A stretch of DNA of 64,000 nt from Mesostigma viride (lineage: Eukaryota; Streptophyta; Mesostigmatophyceae; Mesostigmatales; Mesostigmataceae). The notes beneath the pieces were generated by a model, which made no database searches, was not told the DNA's origin, and was given only the letters and a program-made list of their open reading frames with translations. A program made the translations under genes and the position numbers. Below, one piece after another: positions 42,623 to 51,876 of the stretch; the first letter of the stretch is position 1, and every line of letters starts with the position of its first letter. The stretch spans positions 915,364-979,363 of the forward strand of contig RPFO01000089.1 in the NCBI GenBank assembly GCA_009746045.1, written 5' to 3'.

Positions 42623-42959
42623 GTTTTTTTTACCGTGTGACCTGTCGTCTTTTTGCATGGGAATGGGCGCTTCTTTCATCTGTGAATACATTTCCCTAGA
42701 CCTGACAGGCGGCCAGTGTGCCTAATAATGATGCATGTGGTGCAGTTGCACCCAAGTAGAAAAGGAGGCCGGGAGCAAAGCCCGGGTGTTTTTGGCGTGC
42801 TCAGATCCCAGCGTAGGGCACCCTCCTTGGGGTTTAGGATTTGGGGACGGTCAGTGTGCCGTTACGTGTTTCTCTACTTGAACGTACGTAGGGTCAGTGC
42901 TACCCTATTGCCCCTCGCTTTAAATAATTTATGATAATTATTTAAAAAGAAAGTATGGG

Positions 42960-43388
42960 AGTTGTGCTCCTGAGTGGCATCTATCCGCTGGCCGGTAGTC
43001 GCCGGCCTGGGCGCCTAGTCAGGTGGGCATCAAAGATTGGTGTCTAGATGCTAGTCGGTGCCTAAGCAAGGTACGGAAGCCAGTGCGCGCCGGGACGGTC
43101 AGAGAACCGTCGCCCTCGGTAGCACAGATCCGCTGAGTGCCGGTAGTCTCGGGTTAGAGGCTCGAGCATGCACTATCGGGTAGCCTACCGGTAGTCTCGG
43201 GTTAGAGGCTCGAGCATGCCTTATCGGTTAGCGCCGCGCCGCTGAGCTCCTTGCGGCCTGGCCAGCTGCAAGGGTTCAATAGCAATCAGTGGCGGCTGCG
43301 GGCTCAGCCTCCCACAATCGGTTCCCCAAACAACAAAAATCCCGTCTCCATCGCCGGCGTGCTAGCCAGCGGTGAAGGGCATTCAACT
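42960..43388 (+). repeat. copia B 3' LTR
   Basis: The preceding purine-rich AAAAAGAAAGTATGGG is the likely polypurine tract. One difference from the 5' LTR is seen (CTCCTGAG versus CTCCCGAG). Confidence 0.95.
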
Positions 43389-43393
43389 GAGCG

Positions 43394-44920
43394 GGGGGAT
43401 ATCCAGGTGGACATCCAACACATCAGGGGCATGTATCTGTTGGTGGGGGTGGAATTAGGTTTAGCAGATATAGGTTGCTGACCATTCTTCCTGGAATGCA
43501 GGAGCATCAGCTGTTGATGGGTCTCCAGTCTTTGTTGCCAGGCTTTGGGGTGTACACCAAGGTGCAAGCTGACTTGCAGTTTGACTGCTTGATCAAGCTG
43601 GCTGACCAGCTTCCTTGCAAGTTGGTAGTGGTCCCTAGGGAATGCCATGGGCAGCAGGGAGCTGTAGAGAGATCTATACGTGAAGTAAAAACAGTGGTGC
43701 TAGCAGCTAGGAGTGTGCCTGTTGTGGCATCAGCTCTAGAGCGAGCAGCTTGGTGTAAGGGGATTGAGGAGCAGCTTAACCACAGAGTAACCTATTACTA
43801 TGATGGTGTGGCAGTCTCTCCCCTGGCATTGCAGTTTGGTATGCTATCACAGGACGTGGTGGCAGCCTGCCTGAAGAAGGCAGACAGGGTGTTCTCCAGG
43901 TTGAGGCGAAAGGACAAGGGCTGGAAAATGCTGAGGCCCCAGGTGGGACTGAGGGTCAGGATGTGGAAGGAACCGTCATTACCAGGCAAGCGTGGCAAGT
44001 GGCAAGATGGGCTGGTAACCCATGTGGAAGAGGCTAACCATTCTTGTCTGGTGGCTTTGGAGAGTAATCCCAAGCACGTGTACAGGCTATCCTGGGCTCA
44101 CGTCAAGGAGAGAAGGCCAACTGCAATCTGGCCTGAAGACGGCCCTGATCCTCCCTTGGAGGGAGATGAGCAGGATGAGAGCCAGGCAGTAGATGCTAAC
44201 CCGCCATGCTTGGATTATGGTCTGTCCTGGATGGATGAGGGTGAGCAGGAGTCTGCTGAGACGTCTGTCACAAGGCCACAGGTGGCCAGGGCTGCACCAC
44301 AGTCCAGGGGGCTGCTGATGGCGGACATCATTCGAGCTCTGCAGAACAGCAAGCGTGATCCCAAGGTATCTAAGCTCACGGGATGGGGGTCATGTGGGGC
44401 ACCAGCACTAGAGGTGGATACCAACTCACAGGTGTCCATTCTAAGGGTGGAGGATGCTGCAGGCTTGCAGTGGTCATCCCCTAGCTGCTTGGCTGTGTCT
44501 GATTTCTCTGGGAATGTGTCCATGAAGATCTTGGGAGAAGTGAGTGTGCCTATCCTGGGGGTGCCCACCACGTTCAGTGTGGTTGAAGGGTATCAGGGGC
44601 CTGCCATTCTAGGTCAGAACTTCTTGTGCTTGCCCGGGGTGAGGATATCCTCTGAGGAGCTAGCATTAGATGGGCAGGGCCGCCTTCCCTTGCAGAGATA
44701 TCGCTACTCCCAGGGTCTTAGTGTGGCTGTAAGGGCTGTGAGGGGTCAAGAAGCAGAGGGTCCTGATACCAAGGAGCCCATCGCTGGGGACCTGCTGATC
44801 CTCCCTACTACGTTTGACCCACGTGAGTTGGGTGTGCAGAGGTACCAGATCCCAGGAACGAGTCCTGTAGTAACCTTGGCGCAAGCTAGTGGAGATGATG
44901 CAAAGCCCCAAGATGGCTAA
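43394..44920 (+). pseudogene. copia A integrase core and PR-like domain
   Basis: After B the integrase frame runs to a TGA near 43480, then continues in another frame (43475 on). The second Asp is in VQADLQFDC and the catalytic Glu is intact in GAVERSIREVK (GAG at 43667). A linker leads to EVDTNSQVSILRVEDAAG, then VPILGVPTTFSVVEGYQG and AILGQNFLCLPGVRIS, the PR-like domain. The frame ends at 44920 before RT. Confidence 0.75.
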
Positions 44921-46433
44921 GGCATGGACTCTAGGCTTTGTTGCTTCTGGGCATGAGTGGATAGTTGCCAACTGTGCAGAGCCTGTGGATGTCCTCCCTG
45001 AGGATCACCAGCTGCTCAGGTTGATGTTTGTCCTCAAGCTCAAGGAGGTGGATGGCGTGCAGGTGCCACATTTTAGACCAGTTGTGACTGTCAGAGTACC
45101 ATGGCACTGGACAGTTAGCAGATGAGGAGCTTTACACACCAGGGATGCTGCATGATACATGGAGGATTTTGTTGTGCATTTACTTGTCTTTTCTGCAGAA
45201 GGGGATACCCTACAGCTCTGTGTTGGTAGATTTCAAGAGGGCTTTTCTTAAGGGTGATCAGCAGGAAGCACAGGATACTTGGCGCACAATACCCCCTTTC
45301 TTTGTTAAGGTGCCTGCAGTGTGGAGGGCAGAGCTGAAGACGAGGTATCTGAGGATTCTCAAAGGCGTGGAAGGCCTTAGATCGAGTCCCATCATCTGGA
45401 GGAAGAGCTTGGAGAAGTACCTCAGGTCTGTCTGTGGTCTCTCAGTCTCTCCAGTTGATCCTTGTCTGTTTCAGGGTAGCTATGAGGGGCTGCCAGCGTT
45501 TGCCTCCCTGCATGGTGATGATCTGCATCTCCTGGGCCATCCCACTTGGCAAGAGTTGACTCTGGCCAGGATCCAGAAACGGTTTGAACTGGGTAAGATC
45601 CAGTACATGGTTGAGAATGAGCCCATGGTGTTTTGTGGAATGCAGGCGACCTTGATCCATCAGCAGGGTACATGGTCCATCAAGCTGGAGGGTGGTAAGG
45701 ATTATCCCCAGCAGATCATAGATGCCTTGCAGGAGCCCATCACCCAGGCCAGATGTGCAACAATACGGGGTATGTTGGCATGGCTGGCCAGCATTTGTGC
45801 TCCTGACCTGTTGGTATTGAGTCGGTTAACCGATTCCCAACTGGTTGAGGTGGGTGCTGAGAGTGTGGTAGAGGCTGTTCGCATGTCTCCCCCTCTCATG
45901 CTGGGTCAGGACTCTGGATTTGTACAGGCCTTTTGACATGATGCTCTATGTGGACAGTTCTATGGATAGTAGGAAGGTCACAGAGGTCAGGGGCCGTGCA
46001 GCAGCATTAATATCCCTGGTGCAGGAACAGTCCTCTCTGGTCTGCTGGTACAGTCGGTTGCAAAACAGGGTAACTCCCAGCAGTGACATTGCTGAGTGCA
46101 GGGCAATCTGTGAAGGGCTTCATACTGCTCTTTACTTGAGGGAGCTATTTTACCAAATACCAGCTATGTCAAGTGGCTTCCTGTCGGTTGCAGATGCACA
46201 CACTGGTAAGAACTGACAGCATGGGCATGGTGCAGTTTGTGCACAGGCAGCTGGCCAGGAGCAGGGACCTTGATTATTTGTTGCTCAAGGAAATGTCTTG
46301 CTTAGCTAACATTGAACATGTGGCTGGCGTGGACAACCCTGCAGATGCTCTCACCAAGCTGGAGGAGAAGGCTGAGCTGCAATACCCTTCGCTACGTGGG
46401 CTCATGACCTCCAAGGGGGGAGGGCCAGAGTAG
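44889..46433 (+). pseudogene. copia A reverse transcriptase and RNase H, broken
   Basis: RT segments are in several frames: LRLMFVLKLKEVDGVQVP (to 45125), then from 45145 VLVDFKRAFLKGDQ with the catalytic Asp, LKGVEGLRSSPIIW and SLHGDDLHLLG. The HGDD box is at 45511-45522. RNase H follows as MMLYVDSSMDSRKVTE, IAECRAICEGL, then, after a shift, RTDSMGMVQF and NPADALTKLEE, ending at 46433. Confidence 0.82.
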
Positions 46434-46434
46434 A

Positions 46435-47375
46435 CCAACCAGCCTTGCTCTAGATGGGAGGCATCCCAGTGGGCTGGGCAGCCACGTGGTGGCTGACAGC
46501 AGGTCCTTCAGAGTTCAGACACACTCTGCTGGACAGGGGTCAGGGTGGAGTCACTCCCCGGCCTGGCTGAGAATTTCGCCTGGCTCTGTCATAAGGGCTG
46601 CAGAAGAGTCTTAAGGACTTTGTAATGGGCCTTGGGTCTTCATGGAATGGACCCTGCAAGGGCAGCCCAAGTGTTGGCTCTAACAGGTTGCTGTACATTT
46701 GTATATATTCTCTGTAACCAACCTGTTGCATGCTAATAAATCCCTGATTGTGTGACCATGTTGGACGTGGTTGCCAGGGGCCTCACTATGGGTTATACTT
46801 CTTTATAATAAAACATAATCTTGTTATTGTCATGTCCTGTTGTTTTGTAATGCTCAGTTCCAGGAGCTGATCCAAACCTGGAGGATATGGGGTGGGGTTC
46901 GATTCCCCAGCTGACCTCAGCCTGGCATGTGTGAATCCTGAGTTTATCCCTCAGTGAGGACATGGGCTCCCCATGTGTTGGCTAACATTTGTCAGGGCTC
47001 TCTCAGTCTTTGGAAGGATTTAAAAGATAAAGGAGGCTCCGTGGCGGGCGCCATATGAACGGGCGCCTGTGATGACTGGATGACCAGGAACTCACATTAG
47101 TACGTTCATGGACTCCTCTATCCAAACTCCTCTGACTAAGTGAAGACCTAACTTTAATCTACACCAGGTTCCCAAAGAAAGGGTTGGGATGTCATGTGGG
47201 TCAGAGGGCAACCTTTGAACCAATGAGCAGGCCTAGCTAATATTTGGAGGCACCTCAGGTTCCAAAAGAAAAGGCAGGTCTGGTCTCTGGGAGGGATCAG
47301 ATGTCTGAAGGCTTGTGGGGACAGTGGCTGATAGGTTCTCAGGCTGGTCCAAGTTCCAAAACAAGAAAGGGTTGG
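46435..47375 (+). other. copia A 3' untranslated region
   Basis: No ORF is seen. An AATAAA is at 46735-46740 and a tRNA-like segment at 46851-46916. The stretch before the LTR (AACAAGAAAGGGTTGG) is the likely polypurine tract. Confidence 0.5.
46851..46916 (+). ncRNA. tRNA-like relic with A and B boxes
   Basis: TGCTCAGTTCCAGGAGC forms a D-arm-like hairpin. GTGGGGTTCGATTCCCCAGC gives a perfect T-arm with the canonical B box GGTTCGATTCC (46896-46906). No matching 5' acceptor strand is found, so it is not an intact tRNA. It may be a tRNA-derived SINE head. Confidence 0.4.
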
Positions 47376-48033
47376 AGTTAGCATATTGGGGCACCAATGT
47401 GCTAGATGGATGCAGGTTGAGGAGACCTTTCCAACGCCGTGTCAACCGCCTAGAACAGACAAGGGACTAGAAAGATATCATGTCCCGAAGTACTGCCGAC
47501 CGGCGGGCGAGGGCGGTGCACTCTCAGGGCATAGTGGACAGGACACGTGGCAGGCCGTGCCTGCACAGGCTTAGCCTGAACACTCACGTGACTGGGACAC
47601 AGTGTACTGAGGGCTCAACGGTCCTGTGGCTAGTAGAAGCCAGTAGCCAGCCAGCAGGTCTGCAAGGATGTAAATCCATGCAGGACTGTGGCAGGTCCTG
47701 TGCTGTCCTAGACACAGGATATGTAGCCAGAGATTCCTGTATGCTGCTTGCAACGAGGATGCAGGGCAGCGATACGAGGCTCTGGCAATGTAGCGTTGCC
47801 CAGCGTTGCCCATGACCGAGGAACAAGGATGGAACGAGGTTGCATATAGCTCGAGGCTCAACGAGGCAACGAGCATCTTCGCACACGAACCTTGTTCGTC
47901 ACGACGAGTGGCGAGCCTATCGAGGGTCGTAGGCCTGGTGTGAGGATAAAGGTTGCTAGCCAGCAGCCTAGGGTCATTCCAGCCGGCAAGGACCAGGAGC
48001 TCACAAGCTCTGCTAACGAGTTGCTGCGCAAAT
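47376..48033 (+). repeat. copia A 3' LTR
   Basis: Matches the 5' LTR over its full length; a 4-bp deletion (CATG) near 47728 accounts for the shorter size. Confidence 0.9.
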
Positions 48034-48437
48034 CAATATCCTAAGTTTGGCCAGAAAATTCGAACGCAAACGTAAATGCCATGCGTGGGCGCAAGCCGCC
48101 ATGGCATGCAGGTCGTCGTTTTCCGGAATGCACGTTGTACGTGAAAAAGTACCCTGACCCCTTGTACTTTGACCGGCCAGAACACCTCTATAACTTTGTC
48201 AGAAGTATGCAAACCCATATACCATGCTTTAGAGTATTTTATAAACTTTCGATCTTCTCAGCTAAACGTTTCCTAATTCTCAATAGTTTTCGCGGCATTT
48301 GGTCGCCCGAGAAGGGGCCGATGCATCCGCTGGAACTCGATTTTGGGCGGAAAATCGGCCGCAAGACCATTTAGGGGTTAAAAGCCATATGCCCCTTCTC
48401 AGGGATATGTGCTACATGTACTCCCAGCATGATATTT

Positions 48438-48728
48438 GCTAAGCTTCGCTCATTTTATATATGACGTGTGGACGGGCTCAAAGGGGACCGACCTGCCGTA
48501 GGTAGCGTAAGACTAGCGCTTGTCACGAGGGTACTGCACCGGCCGGCCCTTTTTGTGCCGAGGCTGAGTGTGGTTCCGGAGTGCAGGCCTAGGTAGCTTC
48601 TAACGTATGTCACTAGACCTTGTTACCTGCGCCAGCCGCCAGGCGCGGCGCAACTGTGATGGGCAGTCAGTACACCTTGTACCTGCGCCAGCCGGCAGGC
48701 CTGCGTGGCGCAATGTGAATGATAGTCA
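48438..48728 (+). repeat. dispersed repeat family D, copy 3, left half
   Basis: GCTCATTTTATATATGACG then GGGCTCAAAGGGGACCGA matches the start of copy 2. The copy is split by copia C and resumes at 54888 with GTACTTAGAGTGGTGT. Confidence 0.65.
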
Positions 48729-49073
48729 AGTTGAGTAACTCTAGAGCCCTAGGATCTGGCTCTAAGTTCCCCATGTCCGTCCGCACGCCTTCCGCTAGCG
48801 TCCGCTAAGCCGCCGGCTATAATCCGGCGGTCCGATGCGGGCGACCGGTCTAAGGGCGGCGCCTAGGGCCGGCGCCACCTAGGCCCCAGTCCGGGGCCTT
48901 ATCCGGGTCGGTACGGACAGCTAGCCTGTCCCACGGTTACGGCTAACCGGATAGGCTTTGCTGGCTAAGACATAAACCAGTGGTGGGCCAGCTCCGACAG
49001 CAGTTCTCTGTGTTCACCTTATCCCAAGCTCAACGTGACCGACCGCCATAGCTGAGCCGGTCGGGCTTTAACT
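48729..49073 (+). repeat. copia C 5' LTR
   Basis: It contains a perfect 7-bp stem hairpin CCGCCGGCTATAATCCGGCG (trimmed) near 48811-48831 with CTATAAT in the loop, and several nested GGCGCC palindromes. Confidence 0.93.
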
Positions 49074-49092
49074 TGTATTCATAAAAATCCCG

Positions 49093-51876
49093 ATGGCTTC
49101 CGGTACACGGAGCCGCACGGGCGAACACACAGATACGCCAAGTGGCGAGGCCGCAGGGTCCGTCCTGCCACGCTTTAGTGCGGACGAGGCCACGAGGTTG
49201 ATGCAAACCCTCGTGGCGCAACCTGAACTGGCCAAGCAGTTCAAGCATCTGATGCTTGCTGCTGACGATGCACTGAATCGCGGCCCTCTCAAGCAAACGG
49301 AGGTGCCCGCTGATCTACCTGCCGACTATACGGCGGACGACGCAGCAGATTTTCTAGCTGCTCTCAAGCGTCTGCGCGATGGACGCGCAGACAAAGATTC
49401 GGAGCTGATTGGCAAGTTCCGTGCAGTATTCTGCAGTACAACAAAGCACCCAAACATTGCCAATCTAGTTCGCATTGCGGACGACAACAAACAAACCTGG
49501 GAAGTTTTTTACAACGGTCTAGATGCCCACTTGTCGCGGTCTAAGGAAGAGGCCGACGAGCAAGCCTTCAACGACTTCGAGGGCTATGCAGTTAATAAGG
49601 CAAATTTGCCCGGGGCTGCACGTGATTTCCAGGTCTTCGTGCACAAGCACAAGCTGCTAGATACTCTCAAGCCCATTTTCCTGTGCAATCGATTTCTCAA
49701 GAAATGCGACCTGTCGTCGGATGTGCATCTGACCATAGCGACGGAACTCAAAAAGAAGAGTGCCGTCAGTTTCGACGAGGGCATGCTGTATTTGATCTCA
49801 TGCTTCAAGAGTGCGCAGTCCAAGCCGGCTGCCTCGGCTGCTCTGCCATCCCTGCGCAAGGTGGATGCCGGCGCGTCTTCTTCTTCAGGCGCAGAGGCTC
49901 CAATTACGCGGTCGGAGCTTACGGCCATCCTGAAAAAGGTCGTCGGCCACGGCAACAACGGGGGCCAGCGAGGGCGCAAGCGCGGGCATGGTGGCGACGC
50001 CAAGCAGGGTGATAATCCCCCGGCCAAGCGGCAGCAGGGGGCGTCTACTGACCGCAAGCAACGCTGTGAGCGCTGCTTCGGACGTCGCCATGTCCGGGAT
50101 GACTGCCGAGTTCGCCCGGACCTGGAGCTCGAGGACAACCTTTGCCGCAAGTGCCACGACGTTCTGCGTGGTCACAGCGTGGAGGCGTGCAAGGCCAAGC
50201 GCATCGTCGTCCACGGCACACGCGAGGAGTGGGCAGAGCGACGGGCAGCACGAAAGTCAGGTGAGAGCACGCTCGATACCCCTTCTTTTGCTCAATGCGT
50301 CACGCTGAACCGGGCCGTCGTAGAGCCTGACGTCGTTCCTAAAAGCAACGTGACTGCATCCTCTGTCTCATTCCGTGATGTGCTCACGCAATCCGTTGAT
50401 GCTGCTCTGGCTCTGTCGCGCCAGGATCACGTGCTTCCTGAGCACGGGTCTACAATGCGTGACCTAAGCAATGTGGTGTCTTCTAGGTCGGGTGTGTACA
50501 ACGCCGAGCGACCAAGCACTACTGCAGCACCCCAGCTAGATACTGGGGCGGTTGGGCCTATGAGGAATGTTGTGACAGTGCAAGAGAATGCTGGGCGGGC
50601 AGATGTTCTCGGTACACACCACCCTAGTGTGGATCTTCACATTGGCAAGGTGCTCACACGGGCGGCCTTTCGTGCAGCCTCTGAAGCTGCCCAGTTAGCC
50701 AATGTCACTACCCCAGTAGTCACCCCACCTGTTGAGAATCCTGACAATGCCACTGCACCTCAGGCTGTCACCCTGAAACTGTTAGCATACCAGATGCACC
50801 GTGCATACGGGCATGAGGCCCAAGCCGAGGTAGAGGGGGCACACATGTTGGGGGCACCTTTATACAACGAGCTGAAGAATGTGCGTGCTCAGTGTCCTGC
50901 CTGCATCAAGATCAGGAAGAAGTCGCGTAGGCGGCATGCCAAGACTCCACCCTTGGAGCGAGGGTACCTTGTGGGGGATGTCATGCACATGGAAGGGGGG
51001 GACACCTATTTCATAGTCAAGGATAGGTTCAGCAAGGTCACCTACATTGAGCCGCTGCCCCACATGTTTGAGGCTGACCTGCACAGGGCTATCAAGATCA
51101 GCCTGGCTTTCTTTCATCCCGTAGTGGAGCTCATGCTAGACCAGCAGTTCCGCTGTGTGCAAGGTTTGCCGGGGATGGAGGCCGTGGTCATCGTGGGGCG
51201 TGAGGATCACGGCAATATGGGCATGATAGATCGCACTGTAAGCTATGTCAAGACTGTGGCAGCCAAGCGACAGGATAACCCACATGGCAAATCCTACGCG
51301 GTCAAGACGGCGTGGTGCAAGGAGCTCATGCATGTGTGCAACCATAGGCACGTGCTTGATGTCAAGGGCTTTGGGCTAGTCACGCCTCGGGGGCTGTCAG
51401 CGGGCACCTACTCACCCGAGGTAGTAGAGGCATACCAACAGCATCTACAGGATACCGCCGCCAAGCTGCGGCTCAAGGATGCCACGCTGCCTGATTTGTC
51501 TAGCGCTTTTGAGGTCGGGCAGTTGGTCATGTTCCACAAGGAGAGCTCGCCCAGCGGCAAACGGGGCACCATGCAGGGGCCTGGGGCCATCACAAAGTTA
51601 GACTGGCCGCTGCGGGTCATAGACATAGAGTGGAATGATCGGGTGTATAGGGTACCATGGGCATCGGTGGCAGGCTATAAGCAAGGGGATAGCATGGAGA
51701 GTGAGCTGGCAGCCAACAGGGCACTGGGGTGGGTAGTGAAGGATAATGCGCCTGTCGTAGCATCTGAGGTGGTACCCCACGGGTCGCTCCCAGGGGCAGA
51801 CACAGCTACACCCCCCCCTCCCCTGGGCCCCAATATGACCCCGTGGATGGGTGGGATGAGGATGGGGTGGGTTTGA
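49093..51876 (+). CDS. copia C Gag-integrase polyprotein
   Basis: A 927-codon ORF starting MASGTRSRTGEHTD, 19 bases after the LTR. The Gag part has a helical capsid-like region (FLAALKRLRDGRADKDS, EVFYNGLDAHLSRS) and two zinc knuckles (CERCFGRRHVRDDC, CRKCHDVLRGHSVEAC). There is no stop after the knuckles, unlike A and B. Integrase follows with MHRAYGHE and CPAC, then GDVMHMEGGDTYF, ELMLDQQFRC and GMIDRTVSYVK with Asp (GAT at 51229) in place of Glu. It ends in a Pro-rich tail. Confidence 0.88.
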   Translation: MASGTRSRTGEHTDTPSGEAAGSVLPRFSADEATRLMQTLVAQPELAKQFKHLMLAADDALNRGPLKQTEVPADLPADYTADDAADFLAALKRLRDGRADKDSELIGKFRAVFCSTTKHPNIANLVRIADDNKQTWEVFYNGLDAHLSRSKEEADEQAFNDFEGYAVNKANLPGAARDFQVFVHKHKLLDTLKPIFLCNRFLKKCDLSSDVHLTIATELKKKSAVSFDEGMLYLISCFKSAQSKPAASAALPSLRKVDAGASSSSGAEAPITRSELTAILKKVVGHGNNGGQRGRKRGHGGDAKQGDNPPAKRQQGASTDRKQRCERCFGRRHVRDDCRVRPDLELEDNLCRKCHDVLRGHSVEACKAKRIVVHGTREEWAERRAARKSGESTLDTPSFAQCVTLNRAVVEPDVVPKSNVTASSVSFRDVLTQSVDAALALSRQDHVLPEHGSTMRDLSNVVSSRSGVYNAERPSTTAAPQLDTGAVGPMRNVVTVQENAGRADVLGTHHPSVDLHIGKVLTRAAFRAASEAAQLANVTTPVVTPPVENPDNATAPQAVTLKLLAYQMHRAYGHEAQAEVEGAHMLGAPLYNELKNVRAQCPACIKIRKKSRRRHAKTPPLERGYLVGDVMHMEGGDTYFIVKDRFSKVTYIEPLPHMFEADLHRAIKISLAFFHPVVELMLDQQFRCVQGLPGMEAVVIVGREDHGNMGMIDRTVSYVKTVAAKRQDNPHGKSYAVKTAWCKELMHVCNHRHVLDVKGFGLVTPRGLSAGTYSPEVVEAYQQHLQDTAAKLRLKDATLPDLSSAFEVGQLVMFHKESSPSGKRGTMQGPGAITKLDWPLRVIDIEWNDRVYRVPWASVAGYKQGDSMESELAANRALGWVVKDNAPVVASEVVPHGSLPGADTATPPPPLGPNMTPWMGGMRMGWV

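Larger units (their letters stand above)
37194..43388 (+). mobile_element. Ty1/copia-like element B, nested in A
   Basis: Two 429-bp LTRs (37194-37622 and 42960-43388) differ at one position by eye. The target duplication GAGCG is exact (37189-37193 and 43389-43393). LTR ends are AGTTG...CAACT. The interior encodes Gag, INT, PR-like, RT and RNase H. Despite its youth, Pol is in three frames (changes near 40685 and 41750). Confidence 0.95.
33354..48033 (+). mobile_element. Ty1/copia-like element A, host of nested element B
   Basis: LTRs at 33354-34015 and 47376-48033 differ by about three substitutions and a 4-bp indel. The target duplication is CAATA (33349-33353 and 48034-48038). Without B the element is about 8.5 kb. 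It encodes an extra 5' ORF, Gag, INT, a PR-like domain, RT and RNase H, all broken by frameshifts or stops, so it is inactive. The LTR starts AGTTAGC and ends GCGCAAAT, related to the AGTT...AACT ends of B and C. Confidence 0.9.

Noticed and set aside
46845-46920. Intact tRNA gene
   Set aside because: The T-arm and B box are perfect but the 7-bp acceptor stem cannot form and the anticodon stem is weak.
50540-50580. LDTGA in element C before integrase as a canonical protease
   Set aside because: It is followed by VGPMRN with no flap or ILG motif, and A and B have nothing similar there, so it looks like chance.
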